Both the position numbers and the translations under genes were made by a program. From an uncultured Alistipes sp. (GTDB lineage: Bacteria; Bacteroidota; Bacteroidia; Bacteroidales; Rikenellaceae): a DNA stretch of 64,000 nt. Positions 25,533-34,126 of the stretch are shown here, piece after piece (position 1 is the first letter of the stretch; every line of letters starts with the position of its first letter). Location: contig CALVFO010000029.1 of assembly GCA_944326855.1 (NCBI GenBank), forward strand, positions 1-64,000, in the 5' to 3' direction. The notes under the pieces were generated by a model, which saw only the letters and a program-made list of their open reading frames with translations, had not been told where the DNA came from and made no database searches.

Positions 25533-26240
25533 CTACTGCATCGTTTCCTCAAAATAGCGCCACAGATTATCGTCCTGCGGCACCGGCGCCGTCACCGAAA
25601 TCAACTGTCGGGGAGAACCCACCGCCGCCACCGGATGCAGAAACTCCACCCGACGGGAATGCAACGAGATGCCGCCGTCCCGGTTGGAACGGGAAGCCCC
25701 GTATTTCAAATCGCCCCGAATCGGGCACCCTATTTTGGAGAGTTGGGCCCGAATCTGATGGTGACGCCCCGTAAGCAACTCCACCTCGAGCAGAAAATAG
25801 CGGCTGCTCTCCGCCAACAAGCGGTAATTGAGCCGAGCCTCCTTGCTGCCCGTCACCGCCTTATCATAGACTTTCGACTTGTTGGTTTTGCCATCCCGCA
25901 CCAAATGATGCACCAGGGACCCCTCTTCGGGATGGGGACGGGCCTCGGTGATCGCCCAATACCATTTGGAGATCTCCCGATTCTTGATCATTTCGTTGAG
26001 TCGGGTCAGCGCCTTGCTCGTCTTGGCAAAGACCACCGCCCCGCTCACCGGGCGATCGATCCGGTGTACGACGCCCAAAAAGACCCGACCGGGTTTTGCA
26101 TCCCGTCGACGAATGAACTCTTTGATCTGATCCTCCAGGGCCGGATCCCCCGACGGATCGGGTTGCACCAACTCTCCGGCGCATTTATTGACAATCAGCA
26201 AATGGTTGTCTTCATACAGGATTCTTTGCGGATCGAACAT
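25533..26240 (-). CDS. RluA-family pseudouridine synthase
   Basis: Isomerises uridine to pseudouridine in RNA. Motif II HRIDRPVSG contains the catalytic Asp; LLTGRHHQIRAQLSKIGCPIRGDLKYG is the conserved C-terminal half of the domain. The 235 residues start directly in the catalytic domain, with no N-terminal S4 RNA-binding domain, which resembles the small RluA/TruC type rather than RluD, so the target position cannot be named. Its ATG overlaps the Cdd stop as TGATG, indicating translational coupling. Last gene of the minus-strand operon SIMPL-mnmD-cdd-this gene. Confidence 0.9.
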   Translation of the reverse strand: MFDPQRILYEDNHLLIVNKCAGELVQPDPSGDPALEDQIKEFIRRRDAKPGRVFLGVVHRIDRPVSGAVVFAKTSKALTRLNEMIKNREISKWYWAITEARPHPEEGSLVHHLVRDGKTNKSKVYDKAVTGSKEARLNYRLLAESSRYFLLEVELLTGRHHQIRAQLSKIGCPIRGDLKYGASRSNRDGGISLHSRRVEFLHPVAAVGSPRQLISVTAPVPQDDNLWRYFEETMQ

Positions 26241-26704
26241 CACTTTTCCAACCTAAAGGTAAAGGGTAACAGATCTTGGGCCCGTTCCACCACCGTAGCA
26301 CTGTCGGCACCGGACATAATGACCCGAATCGGACGATTCTGGCGTCTTTCGGTGTCGAACAACACCTGCCGACAGGCCCCACACGGATAACACTCTTCGC
26401 CGGCCGGCTCGGAGGCCAGGGCCATTGCCTCGACCGACACAGCGGGGAGTTCACCCTGCACAGCATACAGCAAAGAGCGTTCGGCACACATGCCCGAAGG
26501 AAAGACTTCGCTTTCCTGGTTGCTCGCCGTACGGACACGACCGTCCGACAAACGCACAGCCGCACCCACCCGGAAACCGGAATAAGGCGCATAAGCCGAT
26601 GCGCAAGCCTTTCGGGCCTGTTCCACCAACTGCCGATCCGCATCGGGAAGTTCCTCCAGCGAAGCCGCATGCCAAAAATCAAACGTATATAGCTGTTTCT
26701 TCAT
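26240..26704 (-). CDS. cdd: Cytidine deaminase
   Basis: Hydrolytic deamination of cytidine and deoxycytidine to uridine in pyrimidine salvage. Zinc-site motifs are intact: the CAERS segment (Cys ligand and catalytic Glu) following NQESEVFPSGM, and the pair PCGACRQ with two Cys ligands. Also AYAPYSGFRVGAAV near residue 40. About 154 residues, homotetrameric type. The start is ambiguous between ATGs at 26710 and 26704 two codons apart; the more upstream GTG at 26731 adds unconserved residues and is not used. A small catalytic protein in a run of RNA-modification genes. Confidence 0.92.
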   Translation of the reverse strand: MKKQLYTFDFWHAASLEELPDADRQLVEQARKACASAYAPYSGFRVGAAVRLSDGRVRTASNQESEVFPSGMCAERSLLYAVQGELPAVSVEAMALASEPAGEECYPCGACRQVLFDTERRQNRPIRVIMSGADSATVVERAQDLLPFTFRLEK

Positions 26705-26737
26705 CCTCATTTCACAAGCGGGACAGACCACACGCGT

Positions 26738-27448
26738 TCACTCATCTTTTCGCGGTTTCTCAGCCCGCAACATATGTCGTTTCCCCAGAGCTCCCGGCAA
26801 TCGCTTGACCACAAACCCGGCTCCCCGCAGATTTTCCTTAACGGTACCCTTGGCCGAATAGGTCACCAGCATACCTCCCTCGGAGAGATGGTCGTACAAC
26901 CGGGAAAAAACCTCGAGGCTCCATAACTCCGGCTGGGTATCCGGGGCAAAGGCATCGAAATAGATCAGTTCAAAGGTAGTATCAAAGCGACAATCCACCA
27001 AAGAGCAGCGGCGTTTTTTCAAGACGAAATTTTCATCCAGCGGAACGTCGACATCCCACGATGCCCGATGCAAGGCCATAAACCGCTCATCCATCGCATA
27101 CGTCAACTGCGAAGCCACGGTTTCCGCCACCGGATAGAGTTCCAGCGTCTCATAATAAACCTTCAGGCCCCGATCCCGGGCCTCTTTCCAGGTCAACCAG
27201 GCATTCAACCCGCTTCCAAAGCCCATCTCCAGGATACGAATCGAAGGAGACTCGTTTCCCTCGGACAACCGGCTCTCCGTCCCTTCCGCATTTCGATCCA
27301 GCCAGGCCCTCAGACCCTGTTCGATGAAAATATAGTGCGACTCGCCCTCGGCCCCTCTCATCGAATGATAGGTATCGTGCAAAAGAGGATGGCGGAGGGT
27401 TTGAGAACCATCCGCCGTCGACTCAATCATCGGTTCGATCGTCTCCAT
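26738..27448 (-). CDS. mnmD: tRNA wobble-uridine methyltransferase, MnmD
   Basis: Stand-alone version of the N-terminal domain of MnmC, using SAM to methylate 5-aminomethyl-2-thiouridine at tRNA position 34. The opening TLRHPLLHDTYHSMRGAEGES matches the MnmC1 pattern; ILEMGFGSGLNAWL is the SAM-binding glycine-rich motif; YFDAFAPDTQPELWS contains the DAFxP-type catalytic motif; and the end GFVVKRLPGALGKRHMLRA is typical. About 236 residues. No FAD-dependent MnmC2 domain is attached, as is usual outside gammaproteobacteria. ATG at 27448 is chosen because it gives a 4-nt gap to the preceding gene. Confidence 0.88.
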   Translation of the reverse strand: METIEPMIESTADGSQTLRHPLLHDTYHSMRGAEGESHYIFIEQGLRAWLDRNAEGTESRLSEGNESPSIRILEMGFGSGLNAWLTWKEARDRGLKVYYETLELYPVAETVASQLTYAMDERFMALHRASWDVDVPLDENFVLKKRRCSLVDCRFDTTFELIYFDAFAPDTQPELWSLEVFSRLYDHLSEGGMLVTYSAKGTVKENLRGAGFVVKRLPGALGKRHMLRAEKPRKDE

Positions 27449-27452
27449 ACGA

Positions 27453-28148
27453 CTATTCCAACGCAAAACGAACCATCACCGAATGTTCGATTTTGATCTT
27501 TTCGAACTCCAACTCCGGCATACTTTCCGCTCCGGACGCATCCATCGCCAACGAACTTTTCGACAGCATCACGTTCGAATACGGACGGGCATTATAGCTG
27601 TAATCCTGAATGTAAAGCGCCTTGCCGGCCTGACGTCCGACAGCCTGAGCCAACACTTCGGCATTCTGGCGGGCCGCTACGGCCGCCGCCGCCCGTACCT
27701 TTTGACGCAGTTCATCCATGTTGGAGACATCCGTCCGTTCGATATTCACGTCCGAAACCCCCATATCGGCCAAGGTTCGGAACACTTGTCCGACCTGCGT
27801 AGCCGTCGACACCTTCAACAGATAGGTTTTCGTACCCAAAACCGCATCTTTACGCAGGAAAAACGTCCGCAAATCGGCCGACTGATCCTGCACCACCAGA
27901 TTCTTTTCCAAATCGAGATTCAAAGCCTCCAGCCGACGGAACATTTCCTGCTGTTGCTGATCGAGGGTAATTTTCCCTTTGCTTTCGTTCTCGCTCAGGT
28001 TGATCCGGATATAGATCTCATCGGGAACAATTTCCATCTCGGATTTTCCGGTCACCTCCATATAGTTCTGGTCGATAAAATTCTTCTCCTGTGCAAAAGC
28101 TACCGCACACAACACTACCGCAACGGCGGTCATCAATAATCGTTTCAT
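27453..28148 (-). CDS. Secreted SIMPL-domain (DUF541) protein
   Basis: A 231-residue periplasmic or surface protein with a signal peptide (RLLMTAVAVVLCAVAFAQ). The SIMPL domain starts EVTGKSEMEIVPDEIYIRINLSE, the typical 'sense-of-oxidative-stress' family opening. It continues with a Gln-rich helix and a second half with the alanine-rich RAAAAVAARQNAEVLA segment. Family members form oligomers; biochemical activity is not established. First gene of the operon with mnmD, cdd and a pseudouridine synthase, which may only reflect packing. Confidence 0.85.
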   Translation of the reverse strand: MKRLLMTAVAVVLCAVAFAQEKNFIDQNYMEVTGKSEMEIVPDEIYIRINLSENESKGKITLDQQQQEMFRRLEALNLDLEKNLVVQDQSADLRTFFLRKDAVLGTKTYLLKVSTATQVGQVFRTLADMGVSDVNIERTDVSNMDELRQKVRAAAAVAARQNAEVLAQAVGRQAGKALYIQDYSYNARPYSNVMLSKSSLAMDASGAESMPELEFEKIKIEHSVMVRFALE

Positions 28149-28198
28149 GGCGAAATCGGATTGGTTTATATCTATGAGATGTTTTTCGACGGAAAATG

Positions 28199-29155
28199 TT
28201 ACATCTCAATCAACGATTTTCTTTTCTTGATCTCCCGTTTACTCATCTCCTCCTGAACCAACTCCTGGTTCACACGGGAACGGTATGCATGTCCCGATTG
28301 CAGCTTGATCGCTCCCTGAGAGGTCGAAAAAACCGGTTCGACAAATGCCGAGGTAAAAGCCCGCGTCAAATCGTACGATTCGGAAGGATCCGAATCCTTG
28401 TTCTCGATATAATAGAGGTAAAAAGCCAGCTGATAACGCTCGCCATCGAAAGAACCGACCAATGCCAAGGGCGTATCGGGATAAACCATCTCGCCTTCCC
28501 GGACCTGTATCGAGCCCTGTTCCAGCAGTTGATAAACGGCGATCGTTCCATCGGCATGTTCGACCCGGAGACTATTCGTCTGGGAGGCATAAAGGGTTCC
28601 CGGACTACTCTGAGGGTTATCATCCTGAACGGCTACCACACGTCCCTTTCGGACCGCAAAAACCGTGTCGCCCCGCTGCATCTGGAAATAATAGGCCGTC
28701 CAGTTTTTCGGCCGGGCCTTTTGGAAAAAGTGCGCGTCGAAATTGGTTGCCGTATCGGCCCTGACTTCGCCATTAGTCTCGGAAAAAGGCAAACGATACA
28801 CGAAATCGAGATCGGGTCGAGCGTCATTCGCCCCCAAAATGTACAGGAATCGGAAATTGCACCATCCCGGTTGCTTGGGTTGGGTCGGTTTGAGACGGAG
28901 CAACGTTCCGCTGCTCCTGACCGCCCGACGAAACCGGGACGGGGGAATCAGGTTCTGAGGAGCGACAAATTCAACCGCAATCGAATAACTTCCCAGCACC
29001 CTTTTGTTCACCGTCACCACGAAATCGCCCTGAGTCTGATCAAAACGACTCTCCAGGGAAATGGGATCCTGATCTTTTTGCAGATATTGGGCCGATGCAG
29101 AGGTACAACCCAACAACGCCGGCAACAAAGCCGACCAACAATATAAGCCCTTCAT
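28199..29155 (-). CDS. Exported M23-like protein lacking catalytic residues
   Basis: A 318-residue exported protein; the signal sequence ends near CTSASAQ, and LLGC may be a lipobox. The C-terminal half (about 165-260) resembles a LytM/M23 peptidoglycan peptidase beta-fold: GDTVFAVRKGRVVAVQDD, then LRVEHADGTIAVYQLLEQGS, then VREGEMVYPDTPLALVG. The metal ligands are missing. The usual HxxxD is replaced in the YRLPF region, and the HxH motif position reads LAFYLYY. It is therefore probably a non-catalytic regulator or scaffold, like the EnvC/NlpD class. The N-terminal 150 residues have no recognised domain. Confidence 0.7.
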   Translation of the reverse strand: MKGLYCWSALLPALLGCTSASAQYLQKDQDPISLESRFDQTQGDFVVTVNKRVLGSYSIAVEFVAPQNLIPPSRFRRAVRSSGTLLRLKPTQPKQPGWCNFRFLYILGANDARPDLDFVYRLPFSETNGEVRADTATNFDAHFFQKARPKNWTAYYFQMQRGDTVFAVRKGRVVAVQDDNPQSSPGTLYASQTNSLRVEHADGTIAVYQLLEQGSIQVREGEMVYPDTPLALVGSFDGERYQLAFYLYYIENKDSDPSESYDLTRAFTSAFVEPVFSTSQGAIKLQSGHAYRSRVNQELVQEEMSKREIKKRKSLIEM

Positions 29156-29216
29156 GACACACCCTATTTACAGTTAACCGTCATGAAGTTACTATTTCCC
29201 AGAGCGAAAAGCAAAT

Positions 29217-30629
29217 TCATCGGCGCACAAGTTGCACCACATTTTCAACATGATGGGTATGGGGAAACATATCCACGGGTTGGATACGCGTCACCCGATA
29301 GGCTTCGTCGAAGATCGCCAGATCGCGCGCCTGTGTAGCCGGGTTGCAGCTAACGTAGACGATCCGTCGCGGTGCAGCCGCCAAAACGGTATGGGCCACA
29401 TCTTCGTGAATCCCGGCCCGGGGCGGATCCAGAATCACGACATCGGGACGACCGTTGGCCTCGATAAAGGACTCATTGAGCACGTCCTTCATATCGCCGG
29501 CATAAAAGACCGTATTGTCCAGTCCGTTGAGTGCGGCATTGACCCGGGCATCCTCGATGGCTTCGGGCACATATTCCACCCCCACCACTTTCCGGCAACC
29601 GCGCGCCACGAAATTGGCGATGGTTCCCGTCCCGGTGTAGAGGTCGTACACGATTTCATCCCCTTCCAGTGCCGCAAATTCACGGGCCACCTTATAGAGT
29701 TCGTATGCCTGAGCCGAATTGGTCTGATAGAACGATTTGGGACCGATCTTGAATCGCAGGCCCTCCATCTGTTCGAAAATATGATCCCGCCCCCGGAACA
29801 GAACGACCTGCTGGTCCCCGATCGTATCGTTGAGTTTGGTGTTGACCACATACATCAACGAGGTGATCTGCGGAAAACGTTCCCCCAGAAAGGTCATCAA
29901 AGCCTCGATACGTTCACGATCATCGATGGCGAAAACCACGATCACCATCACCTCGCCGGTCGAGGCCGTCCGGATGATCAGGTTCCGCATCAGACCGGTG
30001 TGTTCGCGCACATTGTAAAACGGATAGTCGTGCTGCGTACAAAAATCCCGTACTGCCATCCGGATTTCGTTGGACGGATCGGGTTGCAGCCAGCATTTCC
30101 GGATATCCAACACCTTGTCGAACAGTCCCGGGATATGGAATCCCAACGCTCTCAGATCTCCGAGTTCAGCCCCGGAAGCCACCTCTTCGGTCGTCAGCCA
30201 GCGTTTATCGCTGAAGGTAAACTCCAATTTATTTCGATAGAAAAACGTCTGGGCCGATCCCAGAATGGGACTCGTCTCGGGGAGTTCGATCCGCCCGATG
30301 CGACGCAACTGTTCGCTGACCTGTTCCTGTTTGAAGCGCAGTTGCTCCTCGTAAGGCAGGTGCTGCCACTTGCAGCCACCGCACACTCCGTAATGTTCGC
30401 AGCGGGGTTCGACCCGCAACGGCGAACGTTTCCGGTAACGCACCACGGTTCCTTCCATGAAACGACGGCGTTTGCTGCGGATCTGCACATCCACCACATC
30501 GCCCGGCACCGCCATCGGAACAAACACCACCACCTCGTTATAATGCCCCAGGGCCTTGCCTTCGGCGGCGATCGTTTCGATCTCCAACGCCTCGATCAGG
30601 GGATAATTCGCTTTTTTCTTTCGGGCCAC
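29217..30629 (-). CDS. rlmD: 23S rRNA m5U methyltransferase, RlmD/RumA family
   Basis: SAM-dependent methyltransferase forming 5-methyluridine in 23S rRNA (U1939-type site). An N-terminal TRAM domain is followed by an iron-sulfur Cys set in RCEHYGVCGGCKWQ, then a Rossmann methyltransferase with DLYTGTGTIANF, ILDPPRAG and the catalytic Cys in VSCNPATQARDL. Length from the chosen GTG start at 30629 is 470 residues. No in-frame ATG is close, and the region upstream to 30809 is excluded by the promoter at 30738-30768. The TRAM domain starts within ten residues of this GTG. Transcribed divergently from the MBL-trmD-lpxB run. Confidence 0.9.
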   Translation of the reverse strand: MARKKKANYPLIEALEIETIAAEGKALGHYNEVVVFVPMAVPGDVVDVQIRSKRRRFMEGTVVRYRKRSPLRVEPRCEHYGVCGGCKWQHLPYEEQLRFKQEQVSEQLRRIGRIELPETSPILGSAQTFFYRNKLEFTFSDKRWLTTEEVASGAELGDLRALGFHIPGLFDKVLDIRKCWLQPDPSNEIRMAVRDFCTQHDYPFYNVREHTGLMRNLIIRTASTGEVMVIVVFAIDDRERIEALMTFLGERFPQITSLMYVVNTKLNDTIGDQQVVLFRGRDHIFEQMEGLRFKIGPKSFYQTNSAQAYELYKVAREFAALEGDEIVYDLYTGTGTIANFVARGCRKVVGVEYVPEAIEDARVNAALNGLDNTVFYAGDMKDVLNESFIEANGRPDVVILDPPRAGIHEDVAHTVLAAAPRRIVYVSCNPATQARDLAIFDEAYRVTRIQPVDMFPHTHHVENVVQLVRR

Positions 30630-30729
30630 GACTCTCTGTTTTTCTCGAATTTGCCATCCATCGCCCCGACAGATTTTTCCACCGACTTCCCCATGGAAAC
30701 GGAGAAAGACGCAAAAAAGTGCCGGTCGA

Positions 30730-30761
30730 TTTCGATGCAAAGATAGTAATCCGTATCTTTG
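30730..30761 (+). promoter_or_regulatory. Promoter of the MBL-trmD-lpxB run
   Basis: TTTC (30730-30733), 20 nt, TATCTTTG (30754-30761), then about 22 nt to the ATG at 30784. Confidence 0.72.
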
Positions 30762-30768
30762 TAGGAAA
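30738..30768 (-). promoter_or_regulatory. rlmD promoter, mirror image of the MBL promoter
   Basis: Minus strand: TTTC (30768-30765), 19 nt, TATCTTTG (30745-30738). Its -7 box and that of the plus-strand promoter form the palindrome CAAAGATA-N8-TATCTTTG. Confidence 0.7.
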
Positions 30769-30783
30769 TCAGCCTTCGAAATT

Positions 30784-31461
30784 ATGATTAAAATCGCAGT
30801 CCTGCCCATGAACCCTTTCGGGGAAAATACCCTGATCGTTTCGGATCAAACCGGCCAATGTCTGATCGTGGATGCCGGTAACTACACCCCCCGGGAAGAT
30901 GCGGCACTGAGCCAATACATCACACAACACAACCTCAAACCCGTGATGGCCGTCAACACCCACGGCCACGTGGACCATATGCTGGGCGTCAATTATGTCA
31001 AAAAAACGTTCGGCATTCCGTTCGCCATTCACGGCAAAGACCGTTTTCTGATCGAATCGGCCCCCACCCACGGTGCCATTTACGGTTTCAAGGTCACCGA
31101 CACCCCCTCCATCGACATCGACCTGGAAGGCGAAAAAGAGGTCCGTTTCGGGGAAAACCGGTTCCAGATCATCGAGACTCCGGGCCATACCCCCGGACAC
31201 ATCGCTTTGTACAATCCCGAAAACAAGCTGCTCATCACGGGCGACACGCTCTTTCGGGAAAGCATCGGACGCACCGATCTGCCGGGAGGCGATTACAGCT
31301 GGATCATGCGCAGCATCCTCGACAAACTGATGCCCCTGGGCGATGAAGTACGTTTCTATCCGGGCCACGGTCCCGAAAGCACCCTGGGTCACGAAGCCCT
31401 TTACAATCCGTTCGTCACCGAAGTGCTGGGAGGTGAAGTCGACCCCCAGGAACCGAAATAA
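30784..31461 (+). CDS. Metallo-beta-lactamase-fold hydrolase, glyoxalase II-like
   Basis: A 225-residue cytoplasmic metallohydrolase. The metal motif THGHVDHMLG is near residue 60, with further ligands TPGHTPGHI (about 140), TGDTLF (about 157) and YPGHGPES (about 200). This is the short YcbL-type branch, lacking the C-terminal helical domain of true glyoxalase II. E. coli and Salmonella relatives have weak S-lactoylglutathione hydrolase activity; the physiological substrate here is unknown. First gene of a plus-strand run; trmD follows after 9 nt. Confidence 0.88.
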   Translation: MIKIAVLPMNPFGENTLIVSDQTGQCLIVDAGNYTPREDAALSQYITQHNLKPVMAVNTHGHVDHMLGVNYVKKTFGIPFAIHGKDRFLIESAPTHGAIYGFKVTDTPSIDIDLEGEKEVRFGENRFQIIETPGHTPGHIALYNPENKLLITGDTLFRESIGRTDLPGGDYSWIMRSILDKLMPLGDEVRFYPGHGPESTLGHEALYNPFVTEVLGGEVDPQEPK

Positions 31462-31470
31462 CCCCGTGCG

Positions 31471-32151
31471 ATGAGAATAGACATTCTGACCGTCGTTCCC
31501 GAGCTGCTGACCTCTCCGCTGGGGGAATCGATTCTCAAACGAGCCCAGGAAAAGGGGCTGGTGGAGATCGTTATCCACAACATCCGGGACTACACCTTCG
31601 ACCGTCACCGCCAGGTGGACGACTATCCGTTCGGCGGCGAAGCGGGCATGGTCATGAAACCCGAACCCATTTTCCGCTGCGTGGAGGATTTGCAAAGCCA
31701 ACGCCACTACGACGAAATCATCTATACCTCGCCTGACGGCATCACCTACGATCAACACGAAGCCAACCGGCTCTCGACCCTGGAAAACATCATTATCCTC
31801 TGCGGGCATTACAAAGGCATCGACCACCGGGTCCGGGAACACCTCATCACCCGAGAGATATCGATCGGCGACTATGTGCTCACGGGCGGCGAGCTGGCCG
31901 CAGCGATCATTGCCGACAGCGTGATCCGCGTCATTCCCGGGGCCATCGGAGACGAAGCCTCGGCCCTGACCGACAGTTTTCAGGACAACTTGCTGGCCCC
32001 TCCCGTATATACGCGCCCGGCCGACTTCCGGGGGTGGAAAGTCCCCGACGTGCTGCTGTCGGGCAATCCCAAAGAGATTGCCCGCTGGCAGGAAGAACAG
32101 GCCCTGGAACGAACCGCCCGACTGAGGCCCGATCTGCTGGCAGACGATTAA
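31471..32151 (+). CDS. trmD: tRNA (guanine37-N1)-methyltransferase
   Basis: SPOUT-class methyltransferase making m1G37 in tRNAs, preventing +1 frameshifting; acts as a homodimer. Clear TrmD features: the opening [26 protein letters not shown], the trefoil-knot segments [10 protein letters not shown] and [15 protein letters not shown], and the late [16 protein letters not shown] that closes over the active site. Length 226 residues, normal. No rimM, rpsP or rplS neighbours, unlike the usual proteobacterial operon; here it sits with an MBL hydrolase and lpxB. Confidence 0.96.
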   Translation: MRIDILTVVPELLTSPLGESILKRAQEKGLVEIVIHNIRDYTFDRHRQVDDYPFGGEAGMVMKPEPIFRCVEDLQSQRHYDEIIYTSPDGITYDQHEANRLSTLENIIILCGHYKGIDHRVREHLITREISIGDYVLTGGELAAAIIADSVIRVIPGAIGDEASALTDSFQDNLLAPPVYTRPADFRGWKVPDVLLSGNPKEIARWQEEQALERTARLRPDLLADD

Positions 32152-32197
32152 CTGGCTCAAAATACAGACGCTATCAACCGTTAAAAGTACCGAATCC

Positions 32198-33331
32198 ATG
32201 CGTTATTACCTCATTGCCGGTGAAGCTTCCGGCGACCTGCACGGCGCCAACCTGATGCGCGGCCTGCTGAAAGCCGATCCCGAGGCCCGATTCCGTTTTT
32301 GGGGCGGCGATAAAATGGCCGAGGCCGGCGGTCGCGACAACCTGGTCAAGCACTACAAGGAAACCTCCTTCATGGGGTTCACCGAAGTGCTCAAGAACCT
32401 GCGCACCATCCTCGGACAGATCGAATTTTGCCGCCGGGATATCGAAGCGCACCGCCCCGACCTGTTGATTCTGATCGACTACGCCGGTTTCAACCTGCGC
32501 ATCGCCCGATTCGCTCACCAGGCCGGCATTCCGGTCTATTACTACATCGCTCCCAAGGTATGGGCCTGGAAAGAGTCCCGCGTAAAACTGCTGCAACGCT
32601 ACGTCGACCGGCTGTTCGTCATTTTCCCCTTCGAGGTTCCCTATTTCCGACGCTGGGGCATCGAGGCGATCTACGAGGGCAATCCGCTGATGGACGCCAT
32701 AGCCGCCCGTCGCACCGGACTTCCCTCGCGCGAGGAGTTCGTCCGCACCCATGCACTGGACGGTCGGCCCATCATCGCCCTGCTGGCCGGCAGCCGCCGT
32801 TCGGAGATCGGCTACAACCTGCCGTTCATGGTGGAGCTTTCCAAGGAATATCCCCCATACCAGTTCGTCGTGGCCGGAGTATCGTGGCTCGACCGCAGCG
32901 TGTATGCCCCCCATCTGGAGGGCAGCGACGTGCGTTGGGTCAAAGACCTTACCTACGAACTGCTTTCGGTGAGTGAGGCCGCCGTAGTCACCTCCGGAAC
33001 GGCCACGCTGGAAACCGCCCTGATCGGCACCCCCGAAATGGTCTGCTACCGCCGTGACCTGCCCTCGATGCTGATCGGGAAAATGTTCCTGAAAATTCCA
33101 TATGTTTCGCTGGTGAATCTGGTGCTGGAACGCGAAGCCGTCCGCGAACTGCTTCAGTTCCAGATGAACATGAAAAACGCCACCGAAGAGCTGACGGCTA
33201 TTCTGCCGGGCGGTTCGAAACACGACCGCATGCTGGCCGACTACGCCGAACTGCGGGAAAAGATGGGCTCGGCCGGTGCTTCCGAACGGGTCGGGGCCCG
33301 CATGGTGGAGGAACTGCGCAAAACGAAATAA
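32198..33331 (+). CDS. lpxB: Lipid-A-disaccharide synthase
   Basis: Peripheral membrane GT19 glycosyltransferase condensing UDP-2,3-diacylglucosamine with lipid X to form the lipid A disaccharide. The opening YYLIAGEASGDLHGANLM is diagnostic. Further family motifs are FMGFTEVLKNL, LILIDYAGFN, YYYIAPKVWAWKESR, LLAGSRRSEI and the C-terminal SGTATLETALIGTPEMVCYR. The 377 residues match family length. It shows that the organism makes lipid A; an acyltransferase of the LpxL type lies at 62.9 kb. trmD ends 46 nt upstream; the next gene begins after 3 nt. Confidence 0.96.
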   Translation: MRYYLIAGEASGDLHGANLMRGLLKADPEARFRFWGGDKMAEAGGRDNLVKHYKETSFMGFTEVLKNLRTILGQIEFCRRDIEAHRPDLLILIDYAGFNLRIARFAHQAGIPVYYYIAPKVWAWKESRVKLLQRYVDRLFVIFPFEVPYFRRWGIEAIYEGNPLMDAIAARRTGLPSREEFVRTHALDGRPIIALLAGSRRSEIGYNLPFMVELSKEYPPYQFVVAGVSWLDRSVYAPHLEGSDVRWVKDLTYELLSVSEAAVVTSGTATLETALIGTPEMVCYRRDLPSMLIGKMFLKIPYVSLVNLVLEREAVRELLQFQMNMKNATEELTAILPGGSKHDRMLADYAELREKMGSAGASERVGARMVEELRKTK

Positions 33332-33334
33332 ACC

Positions 33335-33958
33335 ATGAAAATCTTCTGCATCGGACGCAATTACGTCGAACATATTCAGGAGCTGGACAACAATCGTCAT
33401 ATTCCGCCCGCTCCGGTCTTTTTTCTGAAACCCGACACGGCCCTGCTGCGCAACAACGACGCCTTTTATGTACCGTCGTTCAGCCAGGATCTGCACTACG
33501 AAACCGAACTGGTCATCCGGATCAACCGCGTCGCCAAAGCCATCGACGAAAAGTTCGCCCATCGTTGTTACGACGAAGTGGGACTGGGTATCGACTTCAC
33601 GGCCCGCGACATTCAACGCCGGTGTATCGCCGAAGGATTGCCGTGGGAGATCTGCAAGGCTTTCGACCATTCGGCGGCCCTGTCCCCGCAATTCATTGCC
33701 CTGAGCGAACTGGGCGGCGACGTCCAAAACCTCCATTTCGAGATGTCACTCAACGACCAGATTCGGCAACAGGGCGATACGGCTCAGATGATTTTCTCCG
33801 TCAATCGGATTGTTTCCTATCTTTCCCAGTTTTTTACGCTGAAGATGGGCGATTTGATCTTCACGGGAACTCCCGTAGGCGTCGGGCCCGTCAAACCGGG
33901 CGACCACATCCGGGCTTCCCTCGAAGGCCACACACTACTGGACTTCGACATCAAATAA
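33335..33958 (+). CDS. Fumarylacetoacetate hydrolase family protein
   Basis: A 207-residue single-domain FAH-fold enzyme. The start KIFCIGRNYVEHIQEL and the metal-ligand motif HYETELVIRI (two Glu) are visible, followed by GLGIDFTARDIQ and LIFTGTPVGVGPVKPGD. Such small members act as acylpyruvate hydrolases or oxaloacetate decarboxylases (YcgM/FAHD1-like). The specific substrate cannot be read. Begins 3 nt after lpxB and is thus almost certainly on the same transcript. Confidence 0.88.
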   Translation: MKIFCIGRNYVEHIQELDNNRHIPPAPVFFLKPDTALLRNNDAFYVPSFSQDLHYETELVIRINRVAKAIDEKFAHRCYDEVGLGIDFTARDIQRRCIAEGLPWEICKAFDHSAALSPQFIALSELGGDVQNLHFEMSLNDQIRQQGDTAQMIFSVNRIVSYLSQFFTLKMGDLIFTGTPVGVGPVKPGDHIRASLEGHTLLDFDIK

Positions 33959-34126
33959 CCCGAAAACCGAATCGAATGCATTGACTCACCCATCGGAAAC
34001 GAGACTTTTCCCACACGGAACGCGTAACGCAAAATACCGTCTATGAATTCCGGCCGATTTTGCCCGCCAACCCGTCAAACCCCGACAGAATCGCCCGTCT
34101 TCCCGATCCGTTTTAATACCGTACCC

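Noticed and set aside
29232..30746. Long open frame antisense to rlmD
   Set aside because: It covers the rlmD gene exactly and has no signature of its own.
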